Assembly: GCF_004339725.1 (NCBI RefSeq)
Contig: NZ_SMGK01000001.1
Span: 682,001 to 746,000, forward strand
Source of the DNA: Acidipila rosea
GTDB taxonomy: Bacteria > Acidobacteriota > Terriglobia > Terriglobales > Acidobacteriaceae
Length of the DNA stretch: 64,000 nt
Reading direction: 5' to 3'
The position numbers and the translations under genes are program-made. A model generated the notes under the pieces. That model made no database searches and was not told the DNA's origin. It saw nothing but the letters and a program-made list of their open reading frames with translations. Numbering within the stretch: position 1 is the stretch's first letter; every line of letters begins with the position of its first letter. Below are positions 28,152-38,626 of the stretch, one piece after another.

Positions 28152-29231
28152 TTAGCCGCTGTGCCGGATGTGCATTACATCGCCATCCTGCACCAGGTAA
28201 TCCTTGCCTTCCAGCCGCAGGGTCCCCTGCGAGCGCGCTACCGCCTCAGAGCCGGCCGCCAGCAGGGTATCCCAGTGGATCGTTTCTGCCCGGATGAAGT
28301 GCTTTTCCAGGTCGGAGTGGATTGCTCCCGCCGCTTCCTGCGCCCGGGAGTTCACCGGCACCGTCCACGCGCGGCACTCATCCTCGCCTACGGTGAAGAA
28401 GCTGATGAGCCCCAGCAGTTCATAGCTCTTGCGGATCAGCCGTCGCAAGCCGCTCTCCGTCAGCCCATAGGAGCCGAGAAACTCCGCGGCCTCCTCATCG
28501 TCCATCGCCGCCAGTTCTGCCTCGACCTTCCCGCAGATGGCTGTCGCCCCGGCGTTCGGCCGTGAGGCTACCTCTTCCAGCTTGTACTTGGCCACGGCGC
28601 CTTCGAGGTCTGCCCCGAGCGTGGCGCTTTCTGAAATATTCAGCGCATACAGCATCGGCTTCTGCGAGAGGAACATGAAGCCGCGAATCAGCTTCTTTTC
28701 TTCCGCCGTCATTTCCAGTTCGCGCAGCGGTTTCTCCGCTTCCAGTGACTCCTTGGCGCGCAGCAGCAGTGCATGCTCCTTTTCGAGCTCCCCCGTGCGC
28801 ATCTTCTTCAGGTCCTTTTCCACGCGCTCCAGCCGCTTCTCCACCTGTGTCAGATCGGAGATCATCAGGTCGAACTCGACGTTTTTAATGTCGCGCAGCG
28901 GGTCGATCTCACCCACATGGGGAATCGAATCGTCCTCAAAGGCCCGCAGAACATGGATGAGCGCATCCACGTTCCGCAGATTCGCCAGGAACGATGTTTC
29001 CTTGAGCGCTTCCTGCCCGATCGCCGCCACGTCCGCATACTCGACCGTCGCGTAGATAATTTTCTTCGGGTCGTAGAGGGCTGACAGCTGGTCCAGCCGC
29101 TCGTCAGGAACCTTCGCCACGCCCAGATGGGCCTCACGGCTGTAGCCGCGATCCTCGACCTTGGCTTTGGTCAGAATTTTGAAGAGGGAAGTCTTGCCTA
29201 CCTGGGGCAGACCGATGATGCCGGTTTTCAT
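28152..29231 (-). CDS. ychF: YchF/OLA1-type P-loop ATPase
   Basis: A 359-residue Obg-related protein that prefers ATP and binds ribosomes. It has the P-loop GLPQVGKTS at residues 7-15, a coiled alpha-hairpin insertion (about 120-190, LTQVEKRLERVEKDLKKM), ALNISE in place of the NKxD specificity motif, and a C-terminal TGS-like domain (LISFFTVGEDECRAWTV...YLVQDGDVMHIRHSG). The P-loop has Gln where most YchF proteins have Asn. It starts 259 bases from the divergent receiver gene. Confidence 0.95.
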   Translation of the reverse strand: MKTGIIGLPQVGKTSLFKILTKAKVEDRGYSREAHLGVAKVPDERLDQLSALYDPKKIIYATVEYADVAAIGQEALKETSFLANLRNVDALIHVLRAFEDDSIPHVGEIDPLRDIKNVEFDLMISDLTQVEKRLERVEKDLKKMRTGELEKEHALLLRAKESLEAEKPLRELEMTAEEKKLIRGFMFLSQKPMLYALNISESATLGADLEGAVAKYKLEEVASRPNAGATAICGKVEAELAAMDDEEAAEFLGSYGLTESGLRRLIRKSYELLGLISFFTVGEDECRAWTVPVNSRAQEAAGAIHSDLEKHFIRAETIHWDTLLAAGSEAVARSQGTLRLEGKDYLVQDGDVMHIRHSG

Positions 29232-29322
29232 GAGTGTCCTAAGCCGAAATTTGGCGGGTGCGCCAGCTATTAATCATAACGCGCTCAGCTCAGGGACCCA
29301 GCTTGCGCCATATTCCTTCTCA

Positions 29323-29347
29323 AGATTACCGAAGTTTAAGGTAATCT
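29323..29347. promoter_or_regulatory. Inverted repeat between ychF and the receiver gene
   Basis: AGATTACC and GGTAATCT form a perfect 8-bp dyad with a 9-base spacer in the 258-base divergent gap 29232-29489. It is operator-sized but no regulator is known. I see no convincing -35/-10 pair elsewhere in the gap. Confidence 0.3.
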
Positions 29348-29489
29348 ACATGCCGATGGATGTTTTCCTCATCCGCAAGTTGTATTTTTTATCCGCGAGA
29401 GGTAAAACCTTTTCTAGGGAATGCAACCCGGGGTCTCGCATTTGTCATCATTCCTTGCACGGGGCTTATCTGGAGGCTGGTCGTAAATA

Positions 29490-29873
29490 ATGATTCCCGA
29501 AATCCTGCTGGTTGATGACAATTTTCTGCAGGCTACTACCCGTCTGAAAATTCTGGAGCGCACAGGTCATTGTGGGGTTCTCGCCGGCAATGCTGTCGAA
29601 GCCTTGAAGAAGATTGAGGAGCCGGGCCTATCCGAGGCGATTAGCCTTGTGATCACGGATCACCTCATGCCTGGGATGAATGGTCCCGAATTCATCACCA
29701 ACCTCCGTAAAAAACTTCCTGAGGTCACAGTGCTGGTCATCAGCGGTTTGCTGGAGGCCGAGGACGAGTACAAAGATCTGAATGTGATTTTCCGGGCGAA
29801 GCCATTTGCTCCGGAGAGCCTTATCTCGCTCGTCAAGTCGTTGCTCGATGAGCCTATCGGACGAACAGCCTGA
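29490..29873 (+). CDS. Single-domain response regulator (receiver)
   Basis: A 127-residue CheY-like receiver without an output domain. The acidic pocket is VDD near residue 8-10, the phospho-acceptor Asp is in VITDHLMPGMNG, the switch Ser is in VISGL and the Lys is in RAKPF. Phosphorylated receivers of this size act by protein contact. No histidine kinase is adjacent. GGAGG is present 13 bases upstream of the ATG, a longer spacing than usual. Confidence 0.88.
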   Translation: MIPEILLVDDNFLQATTRLKILERTGHCGVLAGNAVEALKKIEEPGLSEAISLVITDHLMPGMNGPEFITNLRKKLPEVTVLVISGLLEAEDEYKDLNVIFRAKPFAPESLISLVKSLLDEPIGRTA

Positions 29874-29888
29874 AAGGGCTTCTTCCTT

Positions 29889-30755
29889 GTGATCTCTCGC
29901 CGTAAGCGGGCGTCTGCGATCGTTTTGATTGCTTTGATTCAGGGCAGTCAGTGGCTCCTGCAGATTCCTGAAACCTGGCGAACCCTCTCCATCCAGTTCG
30001 CCATTTCCGCCACAGTCTTTGGCCTTATCCTCCTCAGAGATCTCTTGCGCAAGGGAGGCAGCCGTCCGCCTCTCGGGGGCATTCTGCTTGGCATCACCTT
30101 TGACCTGCTGCCATGGCTGCTGCTCTCCTGGGCCGGTCAGCGCCTCGCTGCCGGAGTAGTGCCCGTGGCCCTGTGCTCGGTTCCATTGCTGCTCGCGCTC
30201 GACTCTCAATCCAGCTTTCTGCGTAACTTCAGCATCGCGGGCATAGCCGGCATGGTTCTCGCCGCCTCCAGCGCACTTGAGTTGCGCGCCGACCAGTGGG
30301 CCCGCCTGCTGGCGCTTGGCGCCGCCATCGCCCTGCTCGCCTTTTCTCTTGCTTACGCCCGGCGACTGCTGGTGTCCGGTGTTCCCCTTGCGCCGCTTCT
30401 CTTTGTGGAGCATGCCACCGCGGCAGCGGCCTTCTGGCTGTTCAGCCTTCGTCTCCCCTCTCCACACCTGGCAGCCGCTCCTCCTCTCGCTGCGCTGCTC
30501 ATCTCCGCGCTCGCCGTCAATACCGCCGCCGCCTGGCTTACCTGGTGGCTCCTCGCTCAGCGAGATGCGGTCAGGGTCGCAGCCCTCGTATGGCCTCAGA
30601 TGGTCGTTACTCTGTCCCTCAGCGCGTTCCTGCTGCGCCAGCAGCCCGGCTGGCTCATGTTCGCCGGAGCAGCTCTCATGCTCGTCAGCTTCCTCGCCCT
30701 CTGGCGGCAGGATGGCAAAGAAACATTGATCTTTCGGGTTACTCCTGCATCTTAA
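29889..30755 (+). CDS. EamA/DMT-like membrane protein
   Basis: A 288-residue hydrophobic protein with about nine to ten membrane segments arranged as two similar halves, which fits the drug/metabolite transporter superfamily. The closing segment (AALVWPQMVVTLSLSAFLLRQQPGWLMFAGAALMLVS) has the EamA-like pattern. The start is a GTG 16 bases after the receiver gene, so the two may be cotranscribed. Substrate unknown. Confidence 0.65.
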   Translation: MISRRKRASAIVLIALIQGSQWLLQIPETWRTLSIQFAISATVFGLILLRDLLRKGGSRPPLGGILLGITFDLLPWLLLSWAGQRLAAGVVPVALCSVPLLLALDSQSSFLRNFSIAGIAGMVLAASSALELRADQWARLLALGAAIALLAFSLAYARRLLVSGVPLAPLLFVEHATAAAAFWLFSLRLPSPHLAAAPPLAALLISALAVNTAAAWLTWWLLAQRDAVRVAALVWPQMVVTLSLSAFLLRQQPGWLMFAGAALMLVSFLALWRQDGKETLIFRVTPAS

Positions 30756-30798
30756 ACACCAAGGCAGAGCGCGCTCCTGCGCTAAACTGGTCCTCAGA

Positions 30799-31209
30799 AT
30801 GAGCGCCTCGATGTACATAGTCGTTGAGGGTGAAGACCCCGGCTTCGATATTTTCGTAAACGGCCGCGCCCTCGCGCGCAACGAAGATGCATTGGAGAAG
30901 CTCGCCGCCAGGCTCGGTATCAAGCCGCTACTCGAATTCTTCTCCGCCGATCAGAACTCCATGGCGTTGCTCCTCGAAGAGGGCGCAGGTGACCCCGAGT
31001 GGGCCAAGACCCTGCCGCCGCCGCAGTGGTTCTCTCCCGACGATGGATTGGCGACCATCTCCACCCTCCTCGATTTTCTCAAGGACTCGCCCACTGCGCT
31101 TGGTACTGAAACCTGCAGCGTCATCGGCGAACTTGAAGAGTACGAGCGCGTCCTGCACAAGACCTCTCTGCGACATCTGCGGTGGCAGCTCGCCGTCAGC
31201 TGGAAGTGA
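30799..31209 (+). CDS. Conserved-looking hypothetical protein
   Basis: A 136-residue acidic soluble protein I do not recognise. It has no signal peptide or membrane segment. Visible features are a strand-rich N-terminus (YIVVEGEDPGFDIFVNGRALARN), LPPPQWFSPDDGLATISTLLDFL in the middle and a helical, basic C-terminus. The codon usage matches its neighbours, and the start is an ATG close behind the transporter gene, which supports a real gene. Function unknown. Confidence 0.6.
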   Translation: MSASMYIVVEGEDPGFDIFVNGRALARNEDALEKLAARLGIKPLLEFFSADQNSMALLLEEGAGDPEWAKTLPPPQWFSPDDGLATISTLLDFLKDSPTALGTETCSVIGELEEYERVLHKTSLRHLRWQLAVSWK

Positions 31210-31310
31210 TTTCGCTCCTCGCCCTTTTGAGCCCTGTAAAATAAATCCGGCCTCGATACACATAACAAAGGGCTGTCGCAATCGTCCCATTCCTCGGAGG
31301 TATCACCTCG

Positions 31311-32069
31311 TTGCATCCAATAAGTACGACTAAAAGATGGATCGCCCTTGCCTCACTTGCAGCAACAACTGTCCTTGGCGGCTGTGCCTTAGGCAGCAGC
31401 AGCTACGTTAAAGTAATCCACGCATCCTCCGGAGCCACCAACGTCGATATCAAGGTGGGCAACAGCTTCGCCGCCCAGAACCTCGCCTTTGGGAACGCCA
31501 CCTCCAGCTATGCCCATGTCCCGGCTGGCGCCAACCTCAGCATTCAACTCTTCGCCGCTGGCAAAGACACGAACGCGCTCCTCAGCACCACCCAGAGCCT
31601 TCAGCAGAACCAGTACTACACGGTGCTCGCCATCGGTGTTCCCGTAAGCCTCCAGCTCCAGGTCATCAATGACGACCTTACGCCCCCGAAGGCCAACAAC
31701 TTCAAGATCCGAGTCGTTCACGCCTCGGCCGCAGCCGGCCCGGTCGATGTTTATGTGACCGCGCCTGGAACAGATATCAATAATCCGAAAAACCCCACCA
31801 CGCCCACGCTCAAAAATCTCACTCTCGGCACCGTGACGAGCTATTTGCAGGTCGCTTCCGGAACCTATGAGATCCGGGTGACACCGGCAGGCAATCCTGG
31901 CACGACCCTCATAGACAGCGGCGCATCCGGCACGAACTTTCCTGCCGGCAGCATCTACACCGCCGTTGCTCTCGATCCCGCACCGAACAAGAGTGCCTCG
32001 TTTGGCTTTTTGTTAACCCAGGACCTTCCCGTTTCCGGTGCAGCGACCACTGCATCGAGTGCCATGTAG
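31311..32069 (+). CDS. DUF4397 lipoprotein
   Basis: A 252-residue exported protein. The N-terminus (KRWIALASLAATTVLGGC) ends in a lipobox, so Cys25 is probably lipidated. The body contains two related beta-sandwich halves beginning VKVIHASSGATNVDIKV and IRVVHASAAAGPVDVYV, the DUF4397 pattern. Role unknown; cell-surface exposure is likely. The start is a TTG preceded by TCGGAGG ten bases upstream, with no in-frame ATG to compete. Confidence 0.8.
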   Translation: MHPISTTKRWIALASLAATTVLGGCALGSSSYVKVIHASSGATNVDIKVGNSFAAQNLAFGNATSSYAHVPAGANLSIQLFAAGKDTNALLSTTQSLQQNQYYTVLAIGVPVSLQLQVINDDLTPPKANNFKIRVVHASAAAGPVDVYVTAPGTDINNPKNPTTPTLKNLTLGTVTSYLQVASGTYEIRVTPAGNPGTTLIDSGASGTNFPAGSIYTAVALDPAPNKSASFGFLLTQDLPVSGAATTASSAM

Positions 32070-32117
32070 AGCTCAGGGCCAGTCGATAGCTGATTCGCTG
32101 GCCCTGTTCCCTGCGCC

Positions 32118-32600
32118 TCATCCCTCCCACGCGCCCAGCTCTTTCCTCAACGCCACCAGCTGCCCCAGGTGATAGCTGGTGTGGTCTCCGGCCAGCAGCA
32201 CCTCGCGAAGCAGGGTCTGCCCTTCACCCCAGGGAATCCGCGCATAAAGATTTGATCGGGGATTATCGACCAGCTTCTCAAACGCAGCCATGTCCTCCTG
32301 GAGGGCCTTCACTGACGCATCCCATTCTGCTTTGTCGGCTGGTGCCTCGCTGCCGGGCCAATAGTCCTCCGGCCATTTCGGCGCAACGTATTCGGCATTG
32401 GTTGAGAAGTCGAGCAGGTCATGCACGGTGAACCGCATGTGCTCCAGCAGTTGCCAGGCTGAGTGCGATGCACCCTTGCTCTTCGCCCCATAGAACTCGG
32501 GCGGAAACTTGTGAAACGCTGCCTCGATATCGGCATGAGCGCTCCCCAGTCGCAGAAATTCCACAAGCTGTTCTCTTAATACGCGGTCATCGGTTGCCAT
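32118..32600 (-). CDS. DinB-family protein
   Basis: A 160-residue four-helix-bundle protein of the DinB/YfiT superfamily. The metal-binding His residues are visible in [13 protein letters not shown] and [12 protein letters not shown]. Members include thiol-dependent S-transferases, for example bacillithiol enzymes, and many with no known role. I use the ATG at 32600 preceded by AGGAG; the upstream extension is low in hydrophobics and unlike the family. Divergent from icd with a 162-base gap. Confidence 0.83.
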   Translation of the reverse strand: MATDDRVLREQLVEFLRLGSAHADIEAAFHKFPPEFYGAKSKGASHSAWQLLEHMRFTVHDLLDFSTNAEYVAPKWPEDYWPGSEAPADKAEWDASVKALQEDMAAFEKLVDNPRSNLYARIPWGEGQTLLREVLLAGDHTSYHLGQLVALRKELGAWEG

Positions 32601-32762
32601 TTTCTCTCCTTGAGTGCGGATCGAATTGCTGTCTCGATCGGTTTCAGCGGATCGTCCGGATTGTCTCTTCTCCCCTTGAGATGCGCCCTCGATTGCCACT
32701 CGTCTTTTGCGGATGTTAGCCTCGAAGCAGTTTTGAGTCCTGCGCACGGAGATCCGCATTTA

Positions 32763-34166
32763 ATGCAGACGAAATACAACAACATGGCCCTGCCTGAGGG
32801 CGGCCAGCCCATTGAGTACGCCAACGGTAAGTATCAGATTCCCGATCACCCCATCATCCCGTTCATTGAAGGCGACGGCACCGGTCGCGATATCTGGCGC
32901 GCTTCGCAGCGCGTCTTCGACGCCGCCGTCGAAAAAGCCTACGGAGGCAAGCGCTCCGTAAAGTGGTTTGAGATCTACGCTGGCGAAAAAGCCTTCCGCG
33001 AGTTCAAGACCTGGCTTCCGGATGACTCCGTCAACGCCGCACGCGACCTGCGTGTCTCCATCAAAGGACCGCTCACCACTCCCGTTGGCGGCGGCATCCG
33101 CTCGCTCAACGTAGCCTTGCGCCAGATTCTGGACCTCTACTCCTGCGTCCGCCCGGTCAAGTACTACCAGGGCGTCCCCAGCCCCGTGAAGCACCCTGAA
33201 AAGCTCGATGTCGTCATCTTCCGCGAGAACACGGAAGATGTCTACGCAGGCATCGAATTCAAAGAGGGAACTCCTGAGGCGAAGAAGCTCATCAGCTTCC
33301 TCAACGACGAAATGCTCAAGGGCGGCAAGAAGCGCGTCCGCGAGGATTCCGGCGTCGGCATCAAGCCCATCTCCATCTTCGGCACCAAGCGGCTCGTGCG
33401 CTATGCCATTCGCTACGCCATTGAGAACAACCGCAAGTCCGTCACCCTCGTCCACAAGGGCAACATCCAGAAGTTCACTGAGGGCGCCTTCCGCGAATGG
33501 GGTTATGAAGTAGCCGTGGATGAGTTCCGCGATCAGGTCGTCACCGAGCGCGAGAGCTGGATCCTCGGCAACCAGGAGGCGAACCCCGGCCTCACCGTCG
33601 AGCAGAACGCGGCGCTCATTGAGCCGGGCCTTGAGTTCGGCAACGATCAGTTCCGTCAGGAGCTCTACGCCGAGGTCAAGGGAGTACTCGACTCCATCGG
33701 CGCAAGCCACGGCAACGGCAAGTGGAAGCAGAAGATCCTCATCAACGACCGCATTGCCGACTCCATCTTCCAGCAGGTCATCATCCGTCCTGAGGAGTAC
33801 AGCATCCTAGCCTGCCCCAACCTCAACGGCGACTATATCTCCGACGCCTGCGCCGCACAGGTTGGCGGGCTCGGCATCGCGCCCGGAGCCAACATCGGCG
33901 ACGGCTATGCAGTTTTCGAGGCGACCCACGGCACTGCTCCCAAGTATGCCGATAAGGACGTCATTAACCCGGGCTCCGTGATGCTTTCCGGCGTCATGCT
34001 CTTCGAGTTCCTCGGCTGGAGCGAAGCCGCGAAGCTCATCGAGAGCTCGCTCGAAAAAACCATCCAGCAGAAGTACGTCACTTATGATTTCGAACGCCAG
34101 ATGCCTGGTGCAACCAAGGTCAAGACCAGCGAATTTGCTACCCGCATGATTGAAAATATGAAGTAG
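32763..34166 (+). CDS. icd: NADP-dependent isocitrate dehydrogenase
   Basis: Oxidative decarboxylation of isocitrate to 2-oxoglutarate in the TCA cycle. The 467-residue protein has [11 protein letters not shown], the substrate loop [13 protein letters not shown] with the Ser that is phosphorylated in E. coli, and [11 protein letters not shown]. Coenzyme residues APKYA and VTYDFER match the Lys-Tyr and Tyr...Arg set of NADP-specific enzymes. The start at 32763 has GGAGA nine bases upstream; the next ATG (32784) lacks a ribosome site. mdh follows on the same strand after 158 bases. Confidence 0.96.
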   Translation: MQTKYNNMALPEGGQPIEYANGKYQIPDHPIIPFIEGDGTGRDIWRASQRVFDAAVEKAYGGKRSVKWFEIYAGEKAFREFKTWLPDDSVNAARDLRVSIKGPLTTPVGGGIRSLNVALRQILDLYSCVRPVKYYQGVPSPVKHPEKLDVVIFRENTEDVYAGIEFKEGTPEAKKLISFLNDEMLKGGKKRVREDSGVGIKPISIFGTKRLVRYAIRYAIENNRKSVTLVHKGNIQKFTEGAFREWGYEVAVDEFRDQVVTERESWILGNQEANPGLTVEQNAALIEPGLEFGNDQFRQELYAEVKGVLDSIGASHGNGKWKQKILINDRIADSIFQQVIIRPEEYSILACPNLNGDYISDACAAQVGGLGIAPGANIGDGYAVFEATHGTAPKYADKDVINPGSVMLSGVMLFEFLGWSEAAKLIESSLEKTIQQKYVTYDFERQMPGATKVKTSEFATRMIENMK

Positions 34167-34182
34167 CGAAGCAACAAAGGTT

Positions 34183-34200
34183 TGCCTCATCGTGGAGGCA
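34183..34200 (+). terminator. Small hairpin between icd and mdh
   Basis: TGCCTC and GAGGCA pair around a 6-base loop 17 bases after the icd stop, with only a scattered T content downstream (CTTGCAGTTCTTG). It may reduce read-through into mdh. Confidence 0.3.
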
Positions 34201-34216
34201 CTTGCAGTTCTTGTGA

Positions 34217-35251
<1,035 letters not shown>

Positions 35252-35262
35252 CCACAAAGCAG

Positions 35263-35294
35263 AAGGCCGGCGAACCTCTCAGGTCGCCGGCCTT
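35263..35294. terminator. Bidirectional terminator between mdh and the LolA-like gene
   Basis: AAGGCCGGCG pairs with CGCCGGCCTT around an inner ACCT/AGGT stem. The plus strand ends in CCTTTTC and the minus strand in CCTTCTGCTTT, so it can serve both convergent genes. Confidence 0.85.
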
Positions 35295-35303
35295 TTCAGC
35301 TCT

Positions 35304-36023
35304 CTACTGTGGCAGCGGCTCCGCCTTCAGTATCTTGTAGTCGTCATACAGAATCATCAGCGTGGCATGGCCGCCGATCCGGATCGTGGATACGCTCTTG
35401 TTCTTCTCCGGCAGCCAGAAATCCCCGACCTTTTCATAGACATGGTTGATCGTTGTGCCCGTGATCCAGAAGGAAGGATTCTTCGCCGGCTCCACGTTGA
35501 TCCTGCACACCGCGAAGTCGCGATCGTTGATCCATACCTCGCCGCGATAGAGATACTTTGTCGGCGTCTTCGGCTCCACCGAGACGCTGTAGGAGCATCC
35601 GTCCGCCTCCGGCTGGTATGCCAGGTTGCTGAAGGTGTAGTTCTCCGTATTCAGATCAACCCGCTTCTTATTCTCCGCGTTGGAAGCATCCACTTCTGCC
35701 TTGATGAGCTTCTTGATCACCTCGTTCACCAGCAGCTTGGGGCCGCTCTCGGAGACAATGTGAAACACCTTCGTATCCGGAGCCGTGTAGGTCATGTCCG
35801 CGACCACCTCGGCGTGCAGGTCGCTGTGAAAGCCTTTGTAGGAGAGCGTGTACGTCCGCTTCACCTCAAAGCTCTCCAGCGCGCGTGCCCGCGCAATGTT
35901 GCGGTCGATCATCTTCTGCACCACTTGGGAGAGTGTGAGAGGAGTTTGTGTAGGCGTGGCTGCCGGGCTTTGCATCGGCGCCATCAGCAGAGAGAAAAGA
36001 GCAACCCAGGGAAAAATACGCAT
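35304..36023 (-). CDS. LolA-like exported protein
   Basis: A 239-residue protein with a signal peptide (MRIFPWVALFSLLMAPMQSPAA) and a body rich in alternating strands (VKRTYTLSYKGFHSDLHAEVVADMTY..., YRGEVWINDRDFAVCRINVEP). That pattern resembles the LolA/RseB or outer-membrane-lipoprotein-sorting fold, which carries lipids or lipoproteins across the periplasm. True LolA is shorter, so I call it LolA-like only. It is the last gene of a three-gene operon with a TAATG junction to the glycosyltransferase. Confidence 0.65.
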   Translation of the reverse strand: MRIFPWVALFSLLMAPMQSPAATPTQTPLTLSQVVQKMIDRNIARARALESFEVKRTYTLSYKGFHSDLHAEVVADMTYTAPDTKVFHIVSESGPKLLVNEVIKKLIKAEVDASNAENKKRVDLNTENYTFSNLAYQPEADGCSYSVSVEPKTPTKYLYRGEVWINDRDFAVCRINVEPAKNPSFWITGTTINHVYEKVGDFWLPEKNKSVSTIRIGGHATLMILYDDYKILKAEPLPQ

Positions 36024-37243
36024 TAAACTCCAGCCGGTCGTGCGGAGTCGAGCGGATACGCCTGCAATCCTTCTGCGGTCAGCGCATGGTCTCGATAGCT
36101 CCGGTAAATATCTTCAAAGGCGCGCTCCCATGAAGCATCGAGCGCATCCTCGCGTGCTGCAACGCGCATGGCCGCCAGCCGCTCCGGCTGCGTCATGAGC
36201 GTCTCAATCGATGCGGCAAATTCCTCCGCATTTCTTGCCACAAATCCAGTCTCTCCGTGCCGTACCGTGTGCTGCGGTCCGCCCCGGTCGGTCACTACCG
36301 CCGGCACACCCGAGGCCAGGGCCTCCAGCACTACCAGCCCAAACGTCTCCGTCTCTGAAGGGAAAGCCAGCACATCCATCCCTGCGAAAGCCCGCGCCAG
36401 CGCCTCACCGCGCAACACACCCGCGATCTCAGCGTAAGACATATTCTCGCGCAGCCACTCGCCTTCTGTCCCCTGCCCCACGATCAGAAAGCGGAACTCC
36501 CGGCATCCGCGCGCCAGCAGCGCCCTCTCGATCTCCGCCAGCATCCGCACGTTCTTTTCAGTGGAGAGCCTTCCCACATACCCGATCGTAAATGCTTCGC
36601 TGGTGCGTTCGCGTTTCGCCGGGTCAAAGAGCTGCAGATCGACGCCGTGCCGCATCAGCGAACAAGGCTTGCCTGTGGCCTTCGCCAGCTCCGCGGCAAT
36701 CTCCACATTTGGCGCAAACAGCAGTTCCGGCACGCGATAGTAGCTGTTCGTCACTACGGCGCTCAGGCGCTCTGCAGCCCCTCCGGCGCTCGCCGCGATC
36801 TTCTGTGGCAACAGGGAAAGGCTTCGCCTCATCCGCAGACCCGCGTACTGCGGCAGATTCGTCTGCCAGAAGGCTGCCAGCGGGATCTTCAGCTTCCGCG
36901 CCAGCGTCATGCCCAGGATGCCGACATCGCTTGGTCCCGTAATCTGGATGTAGTCTGGTTGGAACTCGTGCAGCATCGCGGCTACCCTGCCATAGTGCCG
37001 CATGAATGCCAGGTCGAAATCATGGGCGCGATCGAGCGGAAAGCTCAACTGGCTCCGCTTCAGCTGGACTCTTGTTACCGAGCCCTCGCGCACGCACTCA
37101 TCGCTGTCGCCCGCATGGAAGAGAAGAAAGGGCAGCCCGTGATCCTCGGCATAGTCCCTGAAGTGATGTGCTACCATCGCGACCCCATCCACCTCGTTGT
37201 AGGCGTCAGGGAAAAACGCGATGCGCGGGTTCTCTTCGTTCAA
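36023..37243 (-). CDS. GT4-family glycosyltransferase
   Basis: A 406-residue retaining glycosyltransferase with a GT-B fold. The N-terminal domain has FFPDAYNEVDGVAMVAHHF; the C-terminal nucleotide-sugar domain has YVGRLSTEKNV and the ExxxxxxxE motif in ETFGLVVLEALASGVPAV. Sequences of this type include diacylglycerol and phosphatidylinositol sugar transferases. The start is TTG, overlapping the upstream PHP gene as TTGA, with GAGGTTG upstream. Acceptor unknown; a glycolipid or envelope polymer is plausible. Confidence 0.87.
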   Translation of the reverse strand: MNEENPRIAFFPDAYNEVDGVAMVAHHFRDYAEDHGLPFLLFHAGDSDECVREGSVTRVQLKRSQLSFPLDRAHDFDLAFMRHYGRVAAMLHEFQPDYIQITGPSDVGILGMTLARKLKIPLAAFWQTNLPQYAGLRMRRSLSLLPQKIAASAGGAAERLSAVVTNSYYRVPELLFAPNVEIAAELAKATGKPCSLMRHGVDLQLFDPAKRERTSEAFTIGYVGRLSTEKNVRMLAEIERALLARGCREFRFLIVGQGTEGEWLRENMSYAEIAGVLRGEALARAFAGMDVLAFPSETETFGLVVLEALASGVPAVVTDRGGPQHTVRHGETGFVARNAEEFAASIETLMTQPERLAAMRVAAREDALDASWERAFEDIYRSYRDHALTAEGLQAYPLDSARPAGV

Positions 37244-38376
37244 GACACAACCTCAGAAGGATGCAGCTCCGCATCGCCTGGATAGATGCGCCGCAGCCCC
37301 TTCTGAATTGTAGTGTTCTCTGCCAGGCGAACAAAAGCCATGACTCGATTGATGTACTCCGGTGGCTTGGTCCACATCGACGATAATGGCACCGGCACCC
37401 CATTCCTGTCAGGATGGAAGACCCGGTCATCCCAGCGCCTCCAGCCCTCGGGGTAGTTCGGATATTCGCGGATCACGTCCAGCACCGAGTGGGTCACACG
37501 CACGCACATCGGCTCGGCGTACTGCGCCATGAACAGCACGTGGCTCAGCTTCTCTCGCCGCACCTCGTGTACGAACTCGGCAAAGCTCTGCGCATTCGTC
37601 AGGTTCACTGATGCGCTGGGCTCGCACGCGTGGCGATCGCCGCCCGAGATCAGCGGCAGCTTCCAGCGCTCCGCCAGAGGCATCACGTAGCGGTTCTCCG
37701 TCCATTTCCGCATCCCGTTCAGTTCCAGTGCATGCAGCATGCCCTGGTTCCGTTCGATGAACTGGTCGATAGCTGCAGCGTGCCGGTCCGTCCCCCATCC
37801 CGCCATATCCCACAGCGGATGGTTGAACACAATCAGCACATCGGGCATACCGTGGAGCATCGACAGCAGATCGCTCGCGTGCTCCTCGCAGGCTGCCGTA
37901 GTGCAAGCGTTGAGCTCGTCGGCAATCGCCTGCGCCCGCTCCGGCGGCAGATTCTGGATCCCCAGGTGGAAGACATTTCCCCTGAAGGGAACACTCCACT
38001 CCATCGACAACGGCACCCCGTCAGTCTCCGCAGACATCTGCAGCGCTGCCGGAGCCTTGATCGAATCGTGGTCGGTGATCGACACCAGGGCTGCCAGTCC
38101 CAGGCCGTCTTCAAACTGCTTCGTCTCCACCTCGAGCGCGTGCCGCGGACTTAGAGGCGGAGTCCAGTAGGCCCGTCCGAAATCGACGGGAATGGCCGAC
38201 TTGGTGCACAGGTGTTCCAGCGCCCGGCGCATGGGCGACCATTTCTCGGCAAATGCCGGAATGAACTGCAGCTTTTCGTTTGAATGGTTTGTATGACTAT
38301 GAAGGGAAACGCCAGTGCGATAGTCACGCGTTATGTTCGGGTTTTTCCAGATGCATGAAACTTGGTTCGCCGCCAA
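37240..38376 (-). CDS. PHP-domain metal-dependent phosphoesterase
   Basis: A 378-residue protein with PHP superfamily motifs in order: SLHSHTNHSNE (about residue 24), SITDHDS (about 100), FNHPLWD (about 192) and GGDRH (about 252). These His/Asp clusters bind a trinuclear metal site in PHP phosphatases and nucleases. It is longer than single-domain PHP phosphoesterases. The start is a TTG with AAGGA upstream; I see no usable ATG. Coupled to the glycosyltransferase and LolA-like genes, so its substrate may be an envelope precursor. Confidence 0.75.
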   Translation of the reverse strand: MAANQVSCIWKNPNITRDYRTGVSLHSHTNHSNEKLQFIPAFAEKWSPMRRALEHLCTKSAIPVDFGRAYWTPPLSPRHALEVETKQFEDGLGLAALVSITDHDSIKAPAALQMSAETDGVPLSMEWSVPFRGNVFHLGIQNLPPERAQAIADELNACTTAACEEHASDLLSMLHGMPDVLIVFNHPLWDMAGWGTDRHAAAIDQFIERNQGMLHALELNGMRKWTENRYVMPLAERWKLPLISGGDRHACEPSASVNLTNAQSFAEFVHEVRREKLSHVLFMAQYAEPMCVRVTHSVLDVIREYPNYPEGWRRWDDRVFHPDRNGVPVPLSSMWTKPPEYINRVMAFVRLAENTTIQKGLRRIYPGDAELHPSEVVS

Positions 38377-38500
38377 TGGAGACAGTCCTTAGCTGATCCG
38401 GCTAAATCTATCACAGCTTTATGAAGCCTTTGTCAGACATTCTTTTATCATGTCTTCTTCAATTACAAGATGAGGTTTATGTAATCTTTCATCCATAATT

Positions 38501-38547
38501 CTATGATTTAGACGTCAGCCTACACTTCTATCAGTTAGACGTTAGCC
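38501..38547. repeat. 20-bp direct repeat in the PHP-peptidase gap
   Basis: Two copies (38501-38520 and 38528-38547) match at 17 of 20 bases, share the core TTAGACGT-AGCC, and start 27 bp apart. They lie in the AT-richer divergent gap 38377-38626. Spaced direct repeats are a common regulator-binding arrangement, but no cognate protein is evident. Confidence 0.5.
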
Positions 38548-38626
38548 GGCGCGAACCGTCGCTTCCTGTCATCGGCCCGGCGATATACTCATGAGTCGCA
38601 CTCCATTCACTGAAACCGGAGCACCC

